Source: Xestospongia muta (taxonomy: Eukaryota > Porifera > Demospongiae > Haplosclerida > Petrosiidae). From it: a DNA stretch of 64,000 nt. The stretch spans positions 1,116,001 to 1,180,000 of the forward strand of contig OY848921.1 in the NCBI GenBank assembly GCA_963693285.1, in the 5' to 3' direction. Of this stretch, positions 34,801 to 46,200 are shown in pieces. The notes beneath the pieces are model-generated. The model was not told the origin of the DNA, ran no database searches, and saw nothing but the letters and a program-made list of their open reading frames with translations. Made by a program: the position numbers and the translations under genes. How positions within the stretch are numbered: the first letter of the stretch is position 1; every line of letters starts with the position of its first letter.

Positions 34801-36452
34801 TATCTCAGTAACAAGTAAGTACATGGAATTCTTTTTCTTATAAATAATGGCTTGAATCTATAGAAAATTACGCAAGTCAGATCCTGGTCGACTTCTTCTT
34901 AATTTGTGTTTTGCGCTATCTGGTCTCTACATTTCGTTCATTTTTGCTGTTCACAGCAAAAGTATAACTTGGCTTTGTGCAACGTCTGCAGTAGTCTTGC
35001 AATATTTCTTCCTGGTGACATTTATGGTCATGGCTGCAGAGGCAATCAATTTGTATATGAGTTTAGTGATTGTTCTTGGACAGAAGATTCATCATTTTGT
35101 TTTAAAGGCTACAGTTTTCAGTTGGGGTCAGTGCTAGTTTTGAAATATTACTTAAACTAATTTATTCTCTCTCCCCCTCCCCCCCTCTCTCTCCCTCCCT
35201 CTCCCCTGCTCCCCCTCTCTCTCTCCCCCTCTCCCCTTTCTTTCTCTCCCTCCCCTCTCCTCCCCTCTCTCTCTCTCCCTCTCCCCCTCTCTCCCTCTCC
35301 CTCTCCCCCCTCTCTCTCTGGCAATAGTTGTACCATTATTTATTGTTCTCTTCTGCTTTGCTCCAAATTATAAGCATTACATCAGTGACTATTTGTAAGT
35401 TGTATGATGTATGATGGTAATGCTCATTTTTATCTAATTCTTTATAATAATTTAGTTGTCGGGCATTTGATACACCTTTCTACATTGGTACTATTGTACC
35501 CTTCATCATTATCTACATATTCAATTGGACAATGTTCATTATCATTATCATATCACTCATTAAGAAAGGTGCTCTGAAGGCCGATGATAACAAGATGCGC
35601 ACCTACGTACAACATCAAATAGTCGTTGCTATCGCTCTCTCAACTTTGTTTGGAATAGGATGGGGGATTGGTCTGTTTGCAACTAGTAGTGCCTACAAAC
35701 AAAAAGCAATCAGAGATGTGTTTGCTGTACTATTTGTCATCTTGACTGCTTTTCATGGTTTGTTCATTTTTCTGATGCACTGTGTACGCTCAACTGATGT
35801 ACGAAAACAATGGAAGAGGTGGTTTTACATAGCTATTGGTAGAAATGATCACGACTTTACTTCAATAACCGGTGGACACAACCAAAAAAAGATGAATATT
35901 CATAGTAAGCATAAAGAAGCTAACTATGACTCAAGCATTTTAACGAAAAGTACCAATAACCCTGACTCTTCATTGAAAAAACCAATCACATCAGAATCTA
36001 GTTCAGACAATAATTGTGATACCCTCGACTACAATGTGATGAAAAAGCCAAAATCTCAAGATCGTGTATCTGGTCTGATGGAAGGTATTGTCTTGGAGGA
36101 TTTTAATAAAAATTCGGAGAACCAGTATGAGGACATAAAGAAACAACCTGAAGAAGAGAGTTCTGAACACCAATATGCTAAATTGAAACCAGATAAAGAA
36201 AATCACCACTATGAAAAACTGGTAACGTCACAGTCAAAGTATGAGAGCCAGGCCACACAAGAGAATCAATATGATGATATTGAGAGTTTCCAACTCCGAG
36301 AAGCAGAGACTGGATTTAGTCATGAAGTCGTTGCTGCGTATTTTGATAATGATAATAAGGACAACAACAATGTAGACGATGACCCACGGTATCAAGAAGT
36401 TCTTGAAGTCAACATTAATCCATCTGCGGATCAAGATGATAATTATGTTTGA
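28335..36452 (+). CDS. Gene 3: lysozyme-like/IgGFc-Ig-EGF adhesion GPCR
   Basis: This complete receptor is about 2,136 residues over 22 exons in consistent phase, from ATG 28335 to TGA 36450-36452. Domains are signal peptide, an N-terminal domain with lysozyme/transglycosylase-like motifs, an IgGFc-binding-like domain, three Ig exons with a 15-nt microexon, EGF, Ig, linker, HRM-like, GAIN, GPS, 7TM and a long tyrosine-motif tail. It lies 373 bp after gene 2 in the same orientation. The C-terminal half is clearly paralogous to genes 1 and 2 (same exon boundaries), while the N-terminal half matches gene 4. The IgGFc-binding domain is known from mucus and plasma Fc-binding proteins; here it presumably binds an extracellular glycoprotein. 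The ligand is unknown. Confidence 0.9.
28992..29330 (+). other. Gene 3 exon 2: start of IgGFc-type region
   Basis: This class 1-1 exon encodes about 113 residues of beta-rich sequence (VSLTDDSLDSIIEIAVSVTSG, LLYVSDLIIPSEAVSCAKI). It occupies the same place as gene 4 exon 37301-37636, but sequence similarity is weak, unlike the flanking exons. It is probably an N-terminal subdomain of the IgGFc-binding-like unit. Confidence 0.7.
29331..29674 (+). other. Gene 3 intron, 344 bp
   Basis: This AT-rich intron has a short inverted repeat (ACTCATAT at about 29476 and ATATGAGT at about 29511). No other feature is seen. Confidence 0.6.
29675..31006 (+). other. Gene 3 IgGFc-binding-like domain exon
   Basis: This single 1,332-nt class 1-1 exon encodes 444 residues. 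Family hallmarks are ISDRDMGLLVKAENGK near the start, FLSGHQCAVIPNTNGSCDF (from 30301), EQFPPTINWGKTFMFP (from 30364), ASRPGG, and the late LMMLVPPMEQY and GYGQIAGTKLFLTDG. This pattern matches the IgGFc_binding domain (Pfam PF17517) of FCGBP-like proteins. The central part (about 29890-30440) is almost identical to gene 4. Confidence 0.85.
31167..32302 (+). other. Gene 3 Ig domains 1-3 (exons)
   Basis: The exons are 31167-31463, 31600-31905 and 31958-32302, with microexon 31517-31531 between the first two. Domain 1 has IQLTCTTTGPP, IRWKQG and DTGTYECIA. Domain 2 has WWLF and DQGNYTLIAKNEAG without the cysteine pair, like Ig 4 of genes 1 and 2. Domain 3 has FSCSADGFPRPGIIWKKD and [14 protein letters not shown] and matches Ig 5 of genes 1 and 2. 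Gene 3 therefore keeps a shorter Ig set from the same ancestor. Confidence 0.88.
31517..31531 (+). other. 15-nt class 1-1 microexon
   Basis: TTACAG|AGCCCCCCACACCAG|GTCAGT encodes Q-P-P-T-P in frame between two Ig domains. Skipping it also keeps the frame, so it may be optional. It may be the remnant PPT start of a lost Ig exon. Confidence 0.5.
32358..32474 (+). other. Gene 3 EGF-like exon
   Basis: This 117-nt class 1-1 exon carries six cysteines: CLNSPCQNGGTC and CVCTEQYTGDNC. Unlike genes 1 and 2 it is followed by a regular GTAAGT donor. Confidence 0.9.
32534..32821 (+). other. Gene 3 membrane-proximal Ig exon
   Basis: This class 1-1 exon carries ISLTCSADGSPQPYIQWYKND and LSDRGFYYCMAWS. 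It is the same length (288 nt) as in genes 1 and 2. Confidence 0.88.
32877..33570 (+). other. Gene 3 linker and HRM-like exons
   Basis: The exons are 32877-32944, 32993-33063, 33111-33259 and 33311-33570. The linker includes VSVVITLRSNQGPSEEL and IAIVDVDRFG. The Cys domain has CPCGVESSG, TRYCGGDF, GAKW and a final Cys. The phases (1 to 0, 0 to 2, 2 to 1, 1 to 0) equal those in genes 1 and 2. Confidence 0.75.
33615..34635 (+). other. Gene 3 GAIN and GPS exons
   Basis: The exons are 33615-33746, 33795-33889, 33941-34364, 34431-34482 and 34532-34635. GAIN hallmarks are ISLPNTIL, RITHSVFLFDSLF and VGSVIISASVVG. GPS is CYFWNSSLD, GYGDWSTAGC and CECNHLTSF, with HL|T at 34609-34617. All expected residues are present. 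Confidence 0.9.
35163..35320. repeat. CT-rich low-complexity tract in 7TM intron
   Basis: About 158 bp of irregular C/T runs (CCCCCTCTCTCT type) sit in intron 35127-35327 before the TM4 exon. The same intron in genes 1 and 2 is only 51 bp, so the tract is a gene 3 insertion or expansion. Confidence 0.9.
36126..36281 (+). other. ITAM-like tyrosine motif cluster in gene 3 tail
   Basis: The tail encodes YEDI (36126-36137), YAKL (36174-36185), YEKL (36210-36221) and YDDI (36270-36281). YAKL and YEKL are eight residues apart, which fits the YxxL/I-x(6-12)-YxxL/I immunoreceptor activation motif, with an acidic residue upstream. YEDI and YAKL are twelve apart. Genes 1 and 2 lack this cluster. Binding of tandem-SH2 kinases is only inferred. 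Confidence 0.6.
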
Positions 36453-36586
36453 CACACAATTGCCTCCTTTTTCAGTTTCAAAGTAACTTTTTTTAGACAA
36501 TATTCTTTTGCTGCAGTTTTGTATAGAACGTATTTTAGGACCTTTGATTTTTTTTGTAGTAACATAAGTCTTTTATAAACTTTATC

Positions 36587-36592
36587 AATAAA
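36587..36592 (+). terminator. Poly(A) signal of gene 3
   Basis: An AATAAA hexamer lies 135 bp after the stop, followed by AAGGAGGAG. Only about 110 bp separate it from the start codon of gene 4. Confidence 0.6.
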
Positions 36593-36653
36593 AGGAGGAG
36601 TTTAACAAGCAGCCATCTAAATGTATTAAGACACGCCTTTGTTAAAAGAAGCA

Positions 36654-36661
36654 TATAAATA
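36654..36661 (+). promoter_or_regulatory. TATA-like box of gene 4
   Basis: TATAAATA lies 43-50 bp before the gene 4 start codon and about 60 bp after the gene 3 poly(A) signal. The 251-bp gap between stop and start leaves almost no room for other promoter elements. Confidence 0.55.
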
Positions 36662-36703
36662 CCTGTAGTGCTCAACATAAGTTTGGTAAGCTCTTAGTCT
36701 GTA

Positions 36704-37250
36704 ATGGCATACCTAACAGCGACTATATTGGTCGCTTTTTTGTTGCAGGTGCCATTGAGCTATGGTCAATGTAACTCGTGTACTGATCTGACCCGAGTTT
36801 CTGAAACTAATGGCTCTTCCGTGGTACTTGCTTGTGTAAGACTCATAGAGAAGTCTGAAATCTTTACAAATGATTACCAAACTTTACGTCGAATAGCCTT
36901 TGTTGAGACTGCAGATGGTACTAAACAGAGTACCTACAGACCCTATTATCATGGTGGCATATGGGCAGTAAATGAAAGTGTCTTTCTGTCAACAAAAACT
37001 TCCAATGTCACTATTCGAAACCAGATACAGTCATTCTTTAGCATTGATTGGTCATCTGTGGAATGGAAAGACCTTCGAAAACCTCTGTACTCAGCTCTGG
37101 CTGCCAGAATTTATATCAACGAGATAGCTCCAAATGTAGATCTCAGTCAAGTAAGCAATCAAGCATCCTTCTGGTCAGCCACTTACAATGGAGCAGGTGA
37201 AACTGCAAGTTATATTAATGCAGCTAATAGTCTGGGTAATTACCGAAATG
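36704..37250 (+). other. Gene 4 exon 1: signal peptide and lysozyme-like domain
   Basis: A signal peptide of about 21 residues (hydrophobic ATILVAFLLQV) differs from that of gene 3. From CTDLTRV on the domain is almost identical to gene 3. The candidate catalytic Glu is residue 68 (RIAFVETADG), with GGIWAVNE at 84-91. Identity extends into the intron (GTAAGTAATGCTGTGTTATT). Confidence 0.72.
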
Positions 37251-40200
37251 GTAAGTAATGCTGTGTTATTTTATAGTAGTTTTAGTACTTTTTCCATTAG
37301 TAACAAGCATAGCATTGAATTTTGGCTCCAGTCCAGTCAGCTTTTCTCTTGCATCAGACTCAAGCACTAACTTTCATATAAACCTTGAAACTGCTTCTAC
37401 CATTCAACTTGATGTCTCCGTATTTACAGGCGAAACTCATCTCTACGCTTCCAATTTGATTCAGCCATCTGATGCATTTTATTGTGGAAATATAATATCT
37501 AGTACAGGTGGTTACATTTTATTGGACACATTATCAATGCATTCCTATGGTGATAATAGCACTTTGTTTATAACAGTTATAGCAAATGCCATGGCAACTA
37601 CTTCATCTTTATCTGCATCTATCATTGATTTACAAGGTAATATGTTAATATTTTGAAGAAAAAAATAAAGCATTTTACAGCACGTAGATACTTGATTGTA
37701 CATAGAGGATTGACTAATATGTGTATGTTAAATATTATTTTAATCTTATTGGTATCGGATTTCATTTCTCAGTAACATTTTTTGGCAATTAGTTTGTAGG
37801 TATTACCTAACAATGCTATAACTAGGTTAGAGCTACTCCTACATTGATATCATATACCAATAGCAATACTAACTGTAGAATACATTATGTCATTATTACC
37901 TAATGAGACTGACCATATTTGGCCTATTTACCATACTTACTCTTATTCTATCCACTCTTGCAAATAGAAATATTGTTGGTAGTTTAGTTACACATTTACT
38001 AATTCCTTTCCCATCACGTATCTCTGTTTAAAAACAATGTTGTTTATTTTAGAAAGATTTTCATTCTATAGAAGTTCAAGATGTCAACAGTGAAGCAAAT
38101 CATTTTTTTATTGGAATGTTTAGCAACCATCCAGACGCCGAATCTTTGCCGATTTCATTACTCGTCACTACTACAGAGACAGAGTCTGTTACCATGACTA
38201 TAGAATCAATTACCGGCACTATCATCACAGAGACTATCAACTCGTATCAGATAACAGAAATTTATCTTCCTGATACTTTTGTTGTTTCAAATATTTCTGA
38301 CAGAGACATGGGTCTCCTTGTTAAAGCTGAGAATGGGAAAGACATTAGTGTATCAGTGAGCAGTCATCATTACTATTCCAGTGACTCATATCTCGCTTTA
38401 CCTCTTATTAAGTACTCTCGTATTGACCAGTACACGTATTATGCTTTGACACCTGAAGTCAATTCTACAGATCTAAAGAGCAGGATACTTCTAGTGGGTG
38501 GTTACAATAGTACAAATGTAACTATCACACCCACACAATCCATCTACATTCCACAAGATCTGTCTCCAACAGGCCAAATTTATGAATTGCAACCATCAGA
38601 ATCTTTGACAATTCAACTAAACATGTTTGAGACCCTCTTATTAGAAAGTGAATCAACATTGTCAGGAACAAAAGTTGTGTCAAACAAACCGATAACCTTT
38701 CTTTCAGGACACCAATGTGCAGTTATACCTAATACTAACGGATCATGTGACTTTGCTATTGAACAATTTCCACCTACCATTAACTGGGGTAAAACTTTCA
38801 TGTTTCCTATACTAGCATCTCGTCCAGGAGGATCATACCTTTCAATTCAGGCATCAGAAATGAACACAACAGCTATCTTGTGGTGCATATATCTGGTTGA
38901 TGATCAAAATACAACAGAATACTTTTACCTTGAAGACTCGGGTAGTTATGACTTAGTCTCCATTGCTCCTGACAATGTCATATGTAGCGTAGTCACTGAT
39001 AAACCAGCTCAACTTATTCTATTCAGTACAAGTGAAGATACAGACGATGGTGATGGAGATCCCCTCATGATGTTGGTACCTCCTGTGGAACAATATACTA
39101 GTTATATCACATTTGCCACAATTAATGATAACTTCACAAGTAACTACATCAATCTTGTTCTTGTCGGTAGTCCTCACCATGTTTTTCTTAACGGAGAACC
39201 CATTTATGACTGGACGTCTATTTACAGTAGCACAGGCTCGTTGCTTGGCTATGGTTTGCAGATGAATGTCTCCACTGATAACCATACACTCACAGTGTCA
39301 AACACATCTACTTTGTTCTCTGCTTGGATATACGGATTTGACTTCTCTGTTGGATATGGACAAAGTGTTGGTATGAATCTCTTCTTAACTGGTATGTGTG
39401 TGTGTGTGTATTTGTCAATGTGATAGTATACAATTATACTATAATAATAATATATATATATATTATAATATAATACTATAATACTAATATAATATAATAA
39501 TATATATATATATATATTATTATATTATACTATAATACTATAATACTAATATAATATAGTAATAATATATATATATATTATAATATAATACTATACAATT
39601 TCAATTATGTCAACAAAAAAGAGTATAGTTAACAATGAAATTTCAATTATGTCAACAAAAACATTCATGTTTTTGTAAGTATTATTAAGAAATGGTTTAC
39701 TAGTTAGCTTTCACATTGTTAAATTTTTATTGATTTTTTCAGGTAACTATGGACCACTTGGAGTGACTGTTGATTTTGGAAGTGGTCAAGTTCCATTTGG
39801 TCAGAGTATACAGTTAACATGCACTACTACAGGACCTCCAGCATATGCTATACGTTGGAAACAAAGCTCCACATTAATCATGCCATCTTGTAAATACTCT
39901 GTTGTCGGTAACAGCTTGAACACCAGTGTACTGACCATCTACAATGCTAGTATTAGTGATGTAGGAAAATACAGCTGTGTTGCTTACAGCTACTATACTT
40001 CTGATGTGATTTCTGACGACAACTATGTCTTCGTTATAGGTAAGTGTTATACTTGATTCCTTCCATTGTAATTTTCTTTTGATGTAGTTAAGACAATAAA
40101 TACCTTTACTAATGCTACTAATTACTACCGCATACCTCATGTTTTAAAAGGAATCTTATTGTAGACTGTAGTCGTGTAAACTTTATATGCCTGAGTAATT

Positions 40201-43200
40201 TAATTAACTACTTGCCAACGGTGTTTTTTGTACTTAATAGTCCATTAATACTAATGGCGTTGGAGGAACAGGGAAATTACATTTGTTTCCTTATTTTTAT
40301 AGTTCCCATTCCTGATGTTTTATTGACCACACAACCATCAGACGTCGACACATTTGTAGAGGGAACATACGTTGATCTTGTGTGCAATGTCACCAATGAA
40401 AACATTGGAATTGATATTAATATCACTGTGAATTGGTTTCGTAATACTACTACCCTTCTTTCTAATAGTACTGAGTATAGTATTAATACAATTGTTTATG
40501 GGATTGATGTTATCAGTACACTGCGTATCAAATCACTCAATTTTCCCAACGATGATGAAGAGATTTTCTGGTGTGAAACAACTGTTGAACCATCTTCAGT
40601 GCTAGACTTTGTGATTGGAACTACTGTTTCACATTATATCATTCTCAATATACAAGGTGCATAGAAATATATGTTTATTTTATTCACTTACAATAATATC
40701 TTCTTTAACTAGATTTCACTGCAGATAATGTGACTGTCAACATAAGTAGTCCATTAACTCCAACAGCTGGTGATAGTTTTAATATGACATGTAATGTGAT
40801 AGTTCCAGAGAGATTTGTAGACAAACCAACTGCAATAATATGGAGTTATGACATGGCTAGTACACAGCAAGTTAATGAAGAAAACTCAGATGCTTTTGTG
40901 ACAAATTTTACTCAAAATGGTAGTCTCTTTTTTAGTCACTTGATTTTAAGTCCAGTCAAAACATCTGATGCAAGACGCTACTACTGTTCTGTAATATTTG
41001 AAACTCTAAATACCACTGACTATACCTTTCAAGATCTCTCTGTAAACGGTACTTATATAATATCATAAATTGAAATATATATAATGTTTTTTTCATAGTC
41101 CCTTCTCCTATCTTGAATATACGTCAAAGTCTTTCCGAAGGTCCCATTTACGAAAGCACTGAATTTAGTTTGATATGTGTCGCTTACTTTCCTGGTGTTG
41201 TTGATACCAATATCTCGTTTACAATGTCATGGACTGATCCTCTAGGAAACTTGATTACCAATGATGGACGACGTAGTGTTCTTAATGACGGGTTTACATC
41301 TACACTAGTATTTTATCCTATTGATATCAATGATAATGGAACATACCATTGCAATATTATTGTCATTGAAGGACTTAATACCACACTGTCAAGTCAATTC
41401 CTGACTATTAAATGTATGTTGACTGAGTTATGGTTAAACTATTATGATCATCCTGTTTTCTTTCTTTCAGCTCTACCAAGTTTACAAGTCAAACTATCAA
41501 CTTCTGGTTCAGCTGAACTGGGAGGAACTCTTTACATCACATGTACTGTAAACACTGTGGAGCATCTTGTTGGTCATCCTGATGTTTTCTGGTTGAAAAC
41601 AGATGAAGTGTCAAGTGGAACTTTAAATGCTCTTGATATACCATATACTAATATCACAGTGGGATCTGAGACCAATGTGACATTAATTCTGGATCCAGTC
41701 TCCTTAGAGAATCGAGGGTTATATTTTTGTTATGCCTATTATAATGAGACAAGCTACACATTCAGTTCAGATAGTCAATATGAAGTGTATGAACTTGTAC
41801 TACCATGTAAGTTTATAGTATATATTATATTTGTAGTAAAAATGGAACTGTTGCCTTAGTAAATTTCAGACATAATTGCTGTGGGTGAAGTTATTGTAAG
41901 GAACAAATACCAAACTATGTAGCGTATACTCCCTTTAAAAATGATCCCATTGACTAACACAAAACTAAAGTTGAATATTTTGTAGTAAAGGAATTACTAA
42001 TAAAACATTTATACCACGTTTAGAGCGCTGATGAGTTAGTAATCTTTTGAACAAGCTGTGTTTCTTAACTCTACTTAATCATGTTCTATGTCAATACATG
42101 TTGTTTTTATGTTCTCATGTTCTAATATGTGTTCTCATGTATAAAGACATGAACTAATAAATGTTCTCATGTATTATAATACATGTTCTCATGTATAAAT
42201 AATGTCTAATGCATGTTCTTATGTATTATAATACATGTTCTCGTGTATAAATTTATAGCTTTTAAATATTGTGTTTACCATGCATGTTTATTTTTTATCT
42301 ATAGCTCTCAGTCCTAACATATCAGTGATGGCTATCGCTCCTTATGATGGTGCATTTGCTGTAGGTACAACAGGCACTCTTTATTGTAACACATCTATTG
42401 ATACTGTTGTGAAAAGTGTTACTGTAGCGTGGTCTCGCAATGGAGGTTCACCTCTAGTCAACAACACTAACTACACTATTAGCTCCTTGATGATTGTCTC
42501 TGGCACTTATATAGCTAGCTCACTTACTATTAAAAACTTTATGCCAGATGATAATGGTGCTTCTTATACATGTACAAGCTATATTGAGCATTACTATAGC
42601 AACAATGTCAGTTCAAGTGATACCATCTACCTAACAATTGCATGTGAGTTGTTAAAACATCTGTTACTTATTTATGATACTTTTTGTAGCCTCTCCCATC
42701 ATTACAGTGAATCCGGTTAATCAAACACTTGGTTTAAATAGCACAGCAACTTTTTATTGTGAATACAACAGCATTATTCCTACCACAGTGACATGGTATA
42801 AAGATGGTAAACTCCTTTTGTTAAATGTTAATGAATCGAAACTTGTTTCTACAACAACAAACAATAGTTCCACACTCATCCTTACAAACATTGAAGAGAC
42901 AGACAGTGGCCAATACTCATGCATTGTCAGCAATAGTATTGGCATTACTAATAGCAGTGGCGTCTTAACAGTAGGTAAGAGAATAAAAGTATTTACTACC
43001 TACTACTACACAAACATCAGAAATATGCTATTATCTTTCAAGTGAATCCCTTTATGAGGAAGTGATTCATTTCATGACCACTTAGGCTGTTCCCTCATAT
43101 CTATGTAGTAGGAGTAACTAGCTATGTTATTTTTATTACAACATACCTCATGACCTACCCAATATTCTGAATACTGCATATTGTTCTGTCAGCATTGAGT

Positions 43201-46200
43201 TATATGATGTAATCATGAAGATAAAGTGTTATGATTGAACAACTAGAAATGTTTATGATTACTATTTATGCTAACAATCCAAATTAAAACAGCAATTATC
43301 TTTAATCATAAACCACATATTTGTTGCTTGTAATAACAAAAGGTGTAACTAGATCCCTCACCTCTAGGTTTACTCTATGCTGAGCTACCAGTGGCTATAA
43401 AGACACTTCAATATGGTGACTACTTCAATCTAACGTGTATGGCACATAGCAACATCATGCTGAACAATATTGTTTATAAATGGACCTTCAATGATGTATA
43501 TATTGACACAAATGATTCCTTTATTCTTATAAATTACACAACATATAACTCAGTTCTAGAAGGAGGAGTTTATCGTTGTTACATCTCTGTTCTTGATCCA
43601 TCACTTGAAGCAGTATCTGAAGATACAATTATCCTTTTTGCTCCAGTCTTCACAACACAGCCATCATCACTTGGTATCAGTGTAACCGACACTGTTGAGT
43701 TTAGTTGTACTGCATTTGGTTATCCAACTCCTACAATCCAGTGGAGACGTATTAATAGTACAAAGGAAGTATTATCATTGGAGGACATAGACGATTTATC
43801 TGTTGATCTACCACTAAATTTCTACAACATTTCTTATAGTGGATATGTTAATGAGACATCAACTCTAATGATATATCCTGTTGATTATCAAGACTTTGGA
43901 TACTATATCTGTATTGCAACACTATCCTCATCTAACATCATATTTGTATCAGACTGTTGTTCTTCAAATGATTCTTCTAATTCTACCATAAAAGATTACA
44001 ATACCATATCTAACATAGCTACTCTGACAGGTACATATTTAAGTATTATAGAATTTTCTATAATCAATCTTTCCCTTGACAGTTTCTCCAAAAGGAAGTG
44101 TTATTGTAACTCCAGATAGAATTGATGCTTCATTTGGTGATGTTGTTTCTTACTATTGTACAAGTCTTGGAGGTCCTGACAACCAATACGAGTGGAGACA
44201 CATGAGAACTGGAGAGAACCTAGGCAATGATTCGCAACTAACATTAAGTCTAACATCACTTGATCTGTTTGGAGAATACAAATGTATTGCATCTAATGTA
44301 GCAGGAAATGACAGCAACACAACATTGTTAAATGGTAAAGGAAAACGTGATGATAACTTGCTTTATTTTTGACCATTTTTAGGTACATTCTCAGTGAACA
44401 TTCTTCCAGCTAGATTGAGTATTCTTCGTTTTGGTGACTCTATCAACCTAACTTGCACTATTGATAAAGGCATTAATCCTGACATGGTATTTTACACTTG
44501 GAAATTCAATGGCAATATTATGAATCACACATTACCATTTATCAACATAAACTATAATAATTATAGCTCAACTAATCAAAGAGGAGAATATCAATGTTTT
44601 GCATTTAACAATGATTTGTCTGCTAGTGGAACATCTCCTAATGTTTTTGTGGCATTTGCTCCAGTATTAGTCAATGAACCAATGTCTGTTAAAGCTGTTG
44701 TCAATGATACTGTTGACTTTAGTTGTACTACATTTGGTTATCCAACTCCTACAATCCAATGGAGACGTATTAATAATACAGAGGATGTATCATCATTGGA
44801 GGACATAGATGATTTATCTGTTGATCTACCACTAAATTCCTACAACATTTCTTATAGTGGATATGTTAATGAGACATCAACTCTGAGGATATATCCTGTT
44901 GATTATCAAGACTTTGGATACTACATCTGTATAGCAACACTATCCTCATCTGACATTGTAGTCGCAACAGACTGTTGTTCCTCAAATGATTCTTCTAATT
45001 CTACCTTAAAAGATTACAATGCCATATCTAACATAGCTACTCTGACAGGTACAGTTAGAGATGGTTATATGATTCTGTATAACTGTTCTTCTTTCCACAG
45101 TTTCTCCAGAAGGAAGTGTAACTATAACTCCAGATAAAATTGATGCTTCATTTGGTGATGATGTTTTTTTCAATTGTACAAGTTTCGGAGGTCCTGACAA
45201 TCAATATGAGTGGAAGCATGTAAGAACTGGAGAGAGTCTAGGATATGATACCAGACTAACATTAAGTGTAGCATTACTCGATGTCTTTGGAGAATACAAA
45301 TGTATTGTATCTAATGCAGCAGGAAATGACAGTGACACAGCATTATTGAATGGTAAGAACTTGTCTAACAAATTAAATTGATTTCTTAATTTAGGTACAC
45401 TATCAGTGAACATACTCCCAGCTAAAGTGAATGTACTTCATTTTGGTGACTTATTGAATTTAACTTGTATTGTTTTTGGTAACAGAAGTGACCTTGGACT
45501 TATACAATATTTGTGGACAGTCAATGGTAAATTAATTAATGTATCATCTCCAGTTCTTATGATAGACTATTTAACTCTTGAGTCAATCAGTCAACATGGA
45601 GTTTATAAATGTACCGCATTTGGAATTGATGGAGTAAGCATTGGAGAGTCTAGTAGTACACTAGTTGCATATGCTCCACATTTGACAAGACAACCATCAT
45701 CACTTTCTATCAGTATAAACAATACTGTCTCATTTAGTTGTACTGCATTTGGTTATCCAATTCCTACAATTCAATGGAAACGTGTTAGTAGTACAGAAGG
45801 CATATCAACATTAGAGGACATAAATGACTTTTCTATTAATTTACCATTAAATGCTTACAACAACTCTATCAGTGGTAGTATTAATGAGACATCAACTTTA
45901 AGAATTGATCCATTTGATTATGAAGACTATGGATATTATATCTGTATAGCAAGACTATCCTCATCTGAATTATCAAACTGTTGCCCTCCTAATACCTTCA
46001 ATATATCAACACAGTACAATGCTATATCTAATATTGCAACGTTGACAGGTACAGTCAAGATATGTTATATTTTTATATAAACTGTTCTTCTTTCTTCCAG
46101 TTTCTCCAGAAGGAAGTGTAACCATAACCCCAGATAGAATTGATGCTTCATTTGGTGATGATGTTTCTTTCAATTGTACAAGTTTCGGAGGTCCCGATAA

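Larger units (their letters stand above)
34687..36452 (+). other. Gene 3 7TM region and long cytoplasmic tail
   Basis: The exons are 34687-34814, 34864-35126, 35328-35394 and 35456-36452. All seven hydrophobic segments are present ([55 protein letters not shown]). The tail is about 205 residues, longer than in genes 1 and 2 and unrelated to theirs after the first residues. It is hydrophilic and rich in Asn, Asp and Lys, with repeated YxxI/L motifs. Confidence 0.92.
39743..42974 (+). other. Gene 4 N-terminal Ig domains 1-7 (exons)
   Basis: Seven class 1-1 exons hold one Ig each: 39743-40039, 40303-40656, 40713-41048, 41099-41413, 41471-41806, 42305-42643 and 42690-42974. Hallmarks include IQLTCTTTGPP/DVGKYSC, VDLVCNV/WFRN, FNMTCNV/DARRYYC, FSLICVAYF/DNGTYHC, LYITCTV/NRGLYFC, GTLYCNT/DNGASYTC and ATFYCEYN/DSGQYSC. 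The first is nearly identical to gene 3 Ig 1. Domains 2-6 share V-set-like long C-C' regions and resemble each other more than other Igs here. Confidence 0.85.

Noticed and set aside
35163..35320. CT-rich tract as a regulatory or structural DNA element
   Set aside because: It lies inside an intron directly before an acceptor and similar CT runs occur in other introns, so simple repeat expansion is the simplest reading.
41860..41920. Small exon after TTTCAG in the intron of gene 4 (ACATAATTGCTGTGG)
   Set aside because: The possible exon to the next GTAAGG is 26 nt and would break the phase 1-1 rule and the frame.
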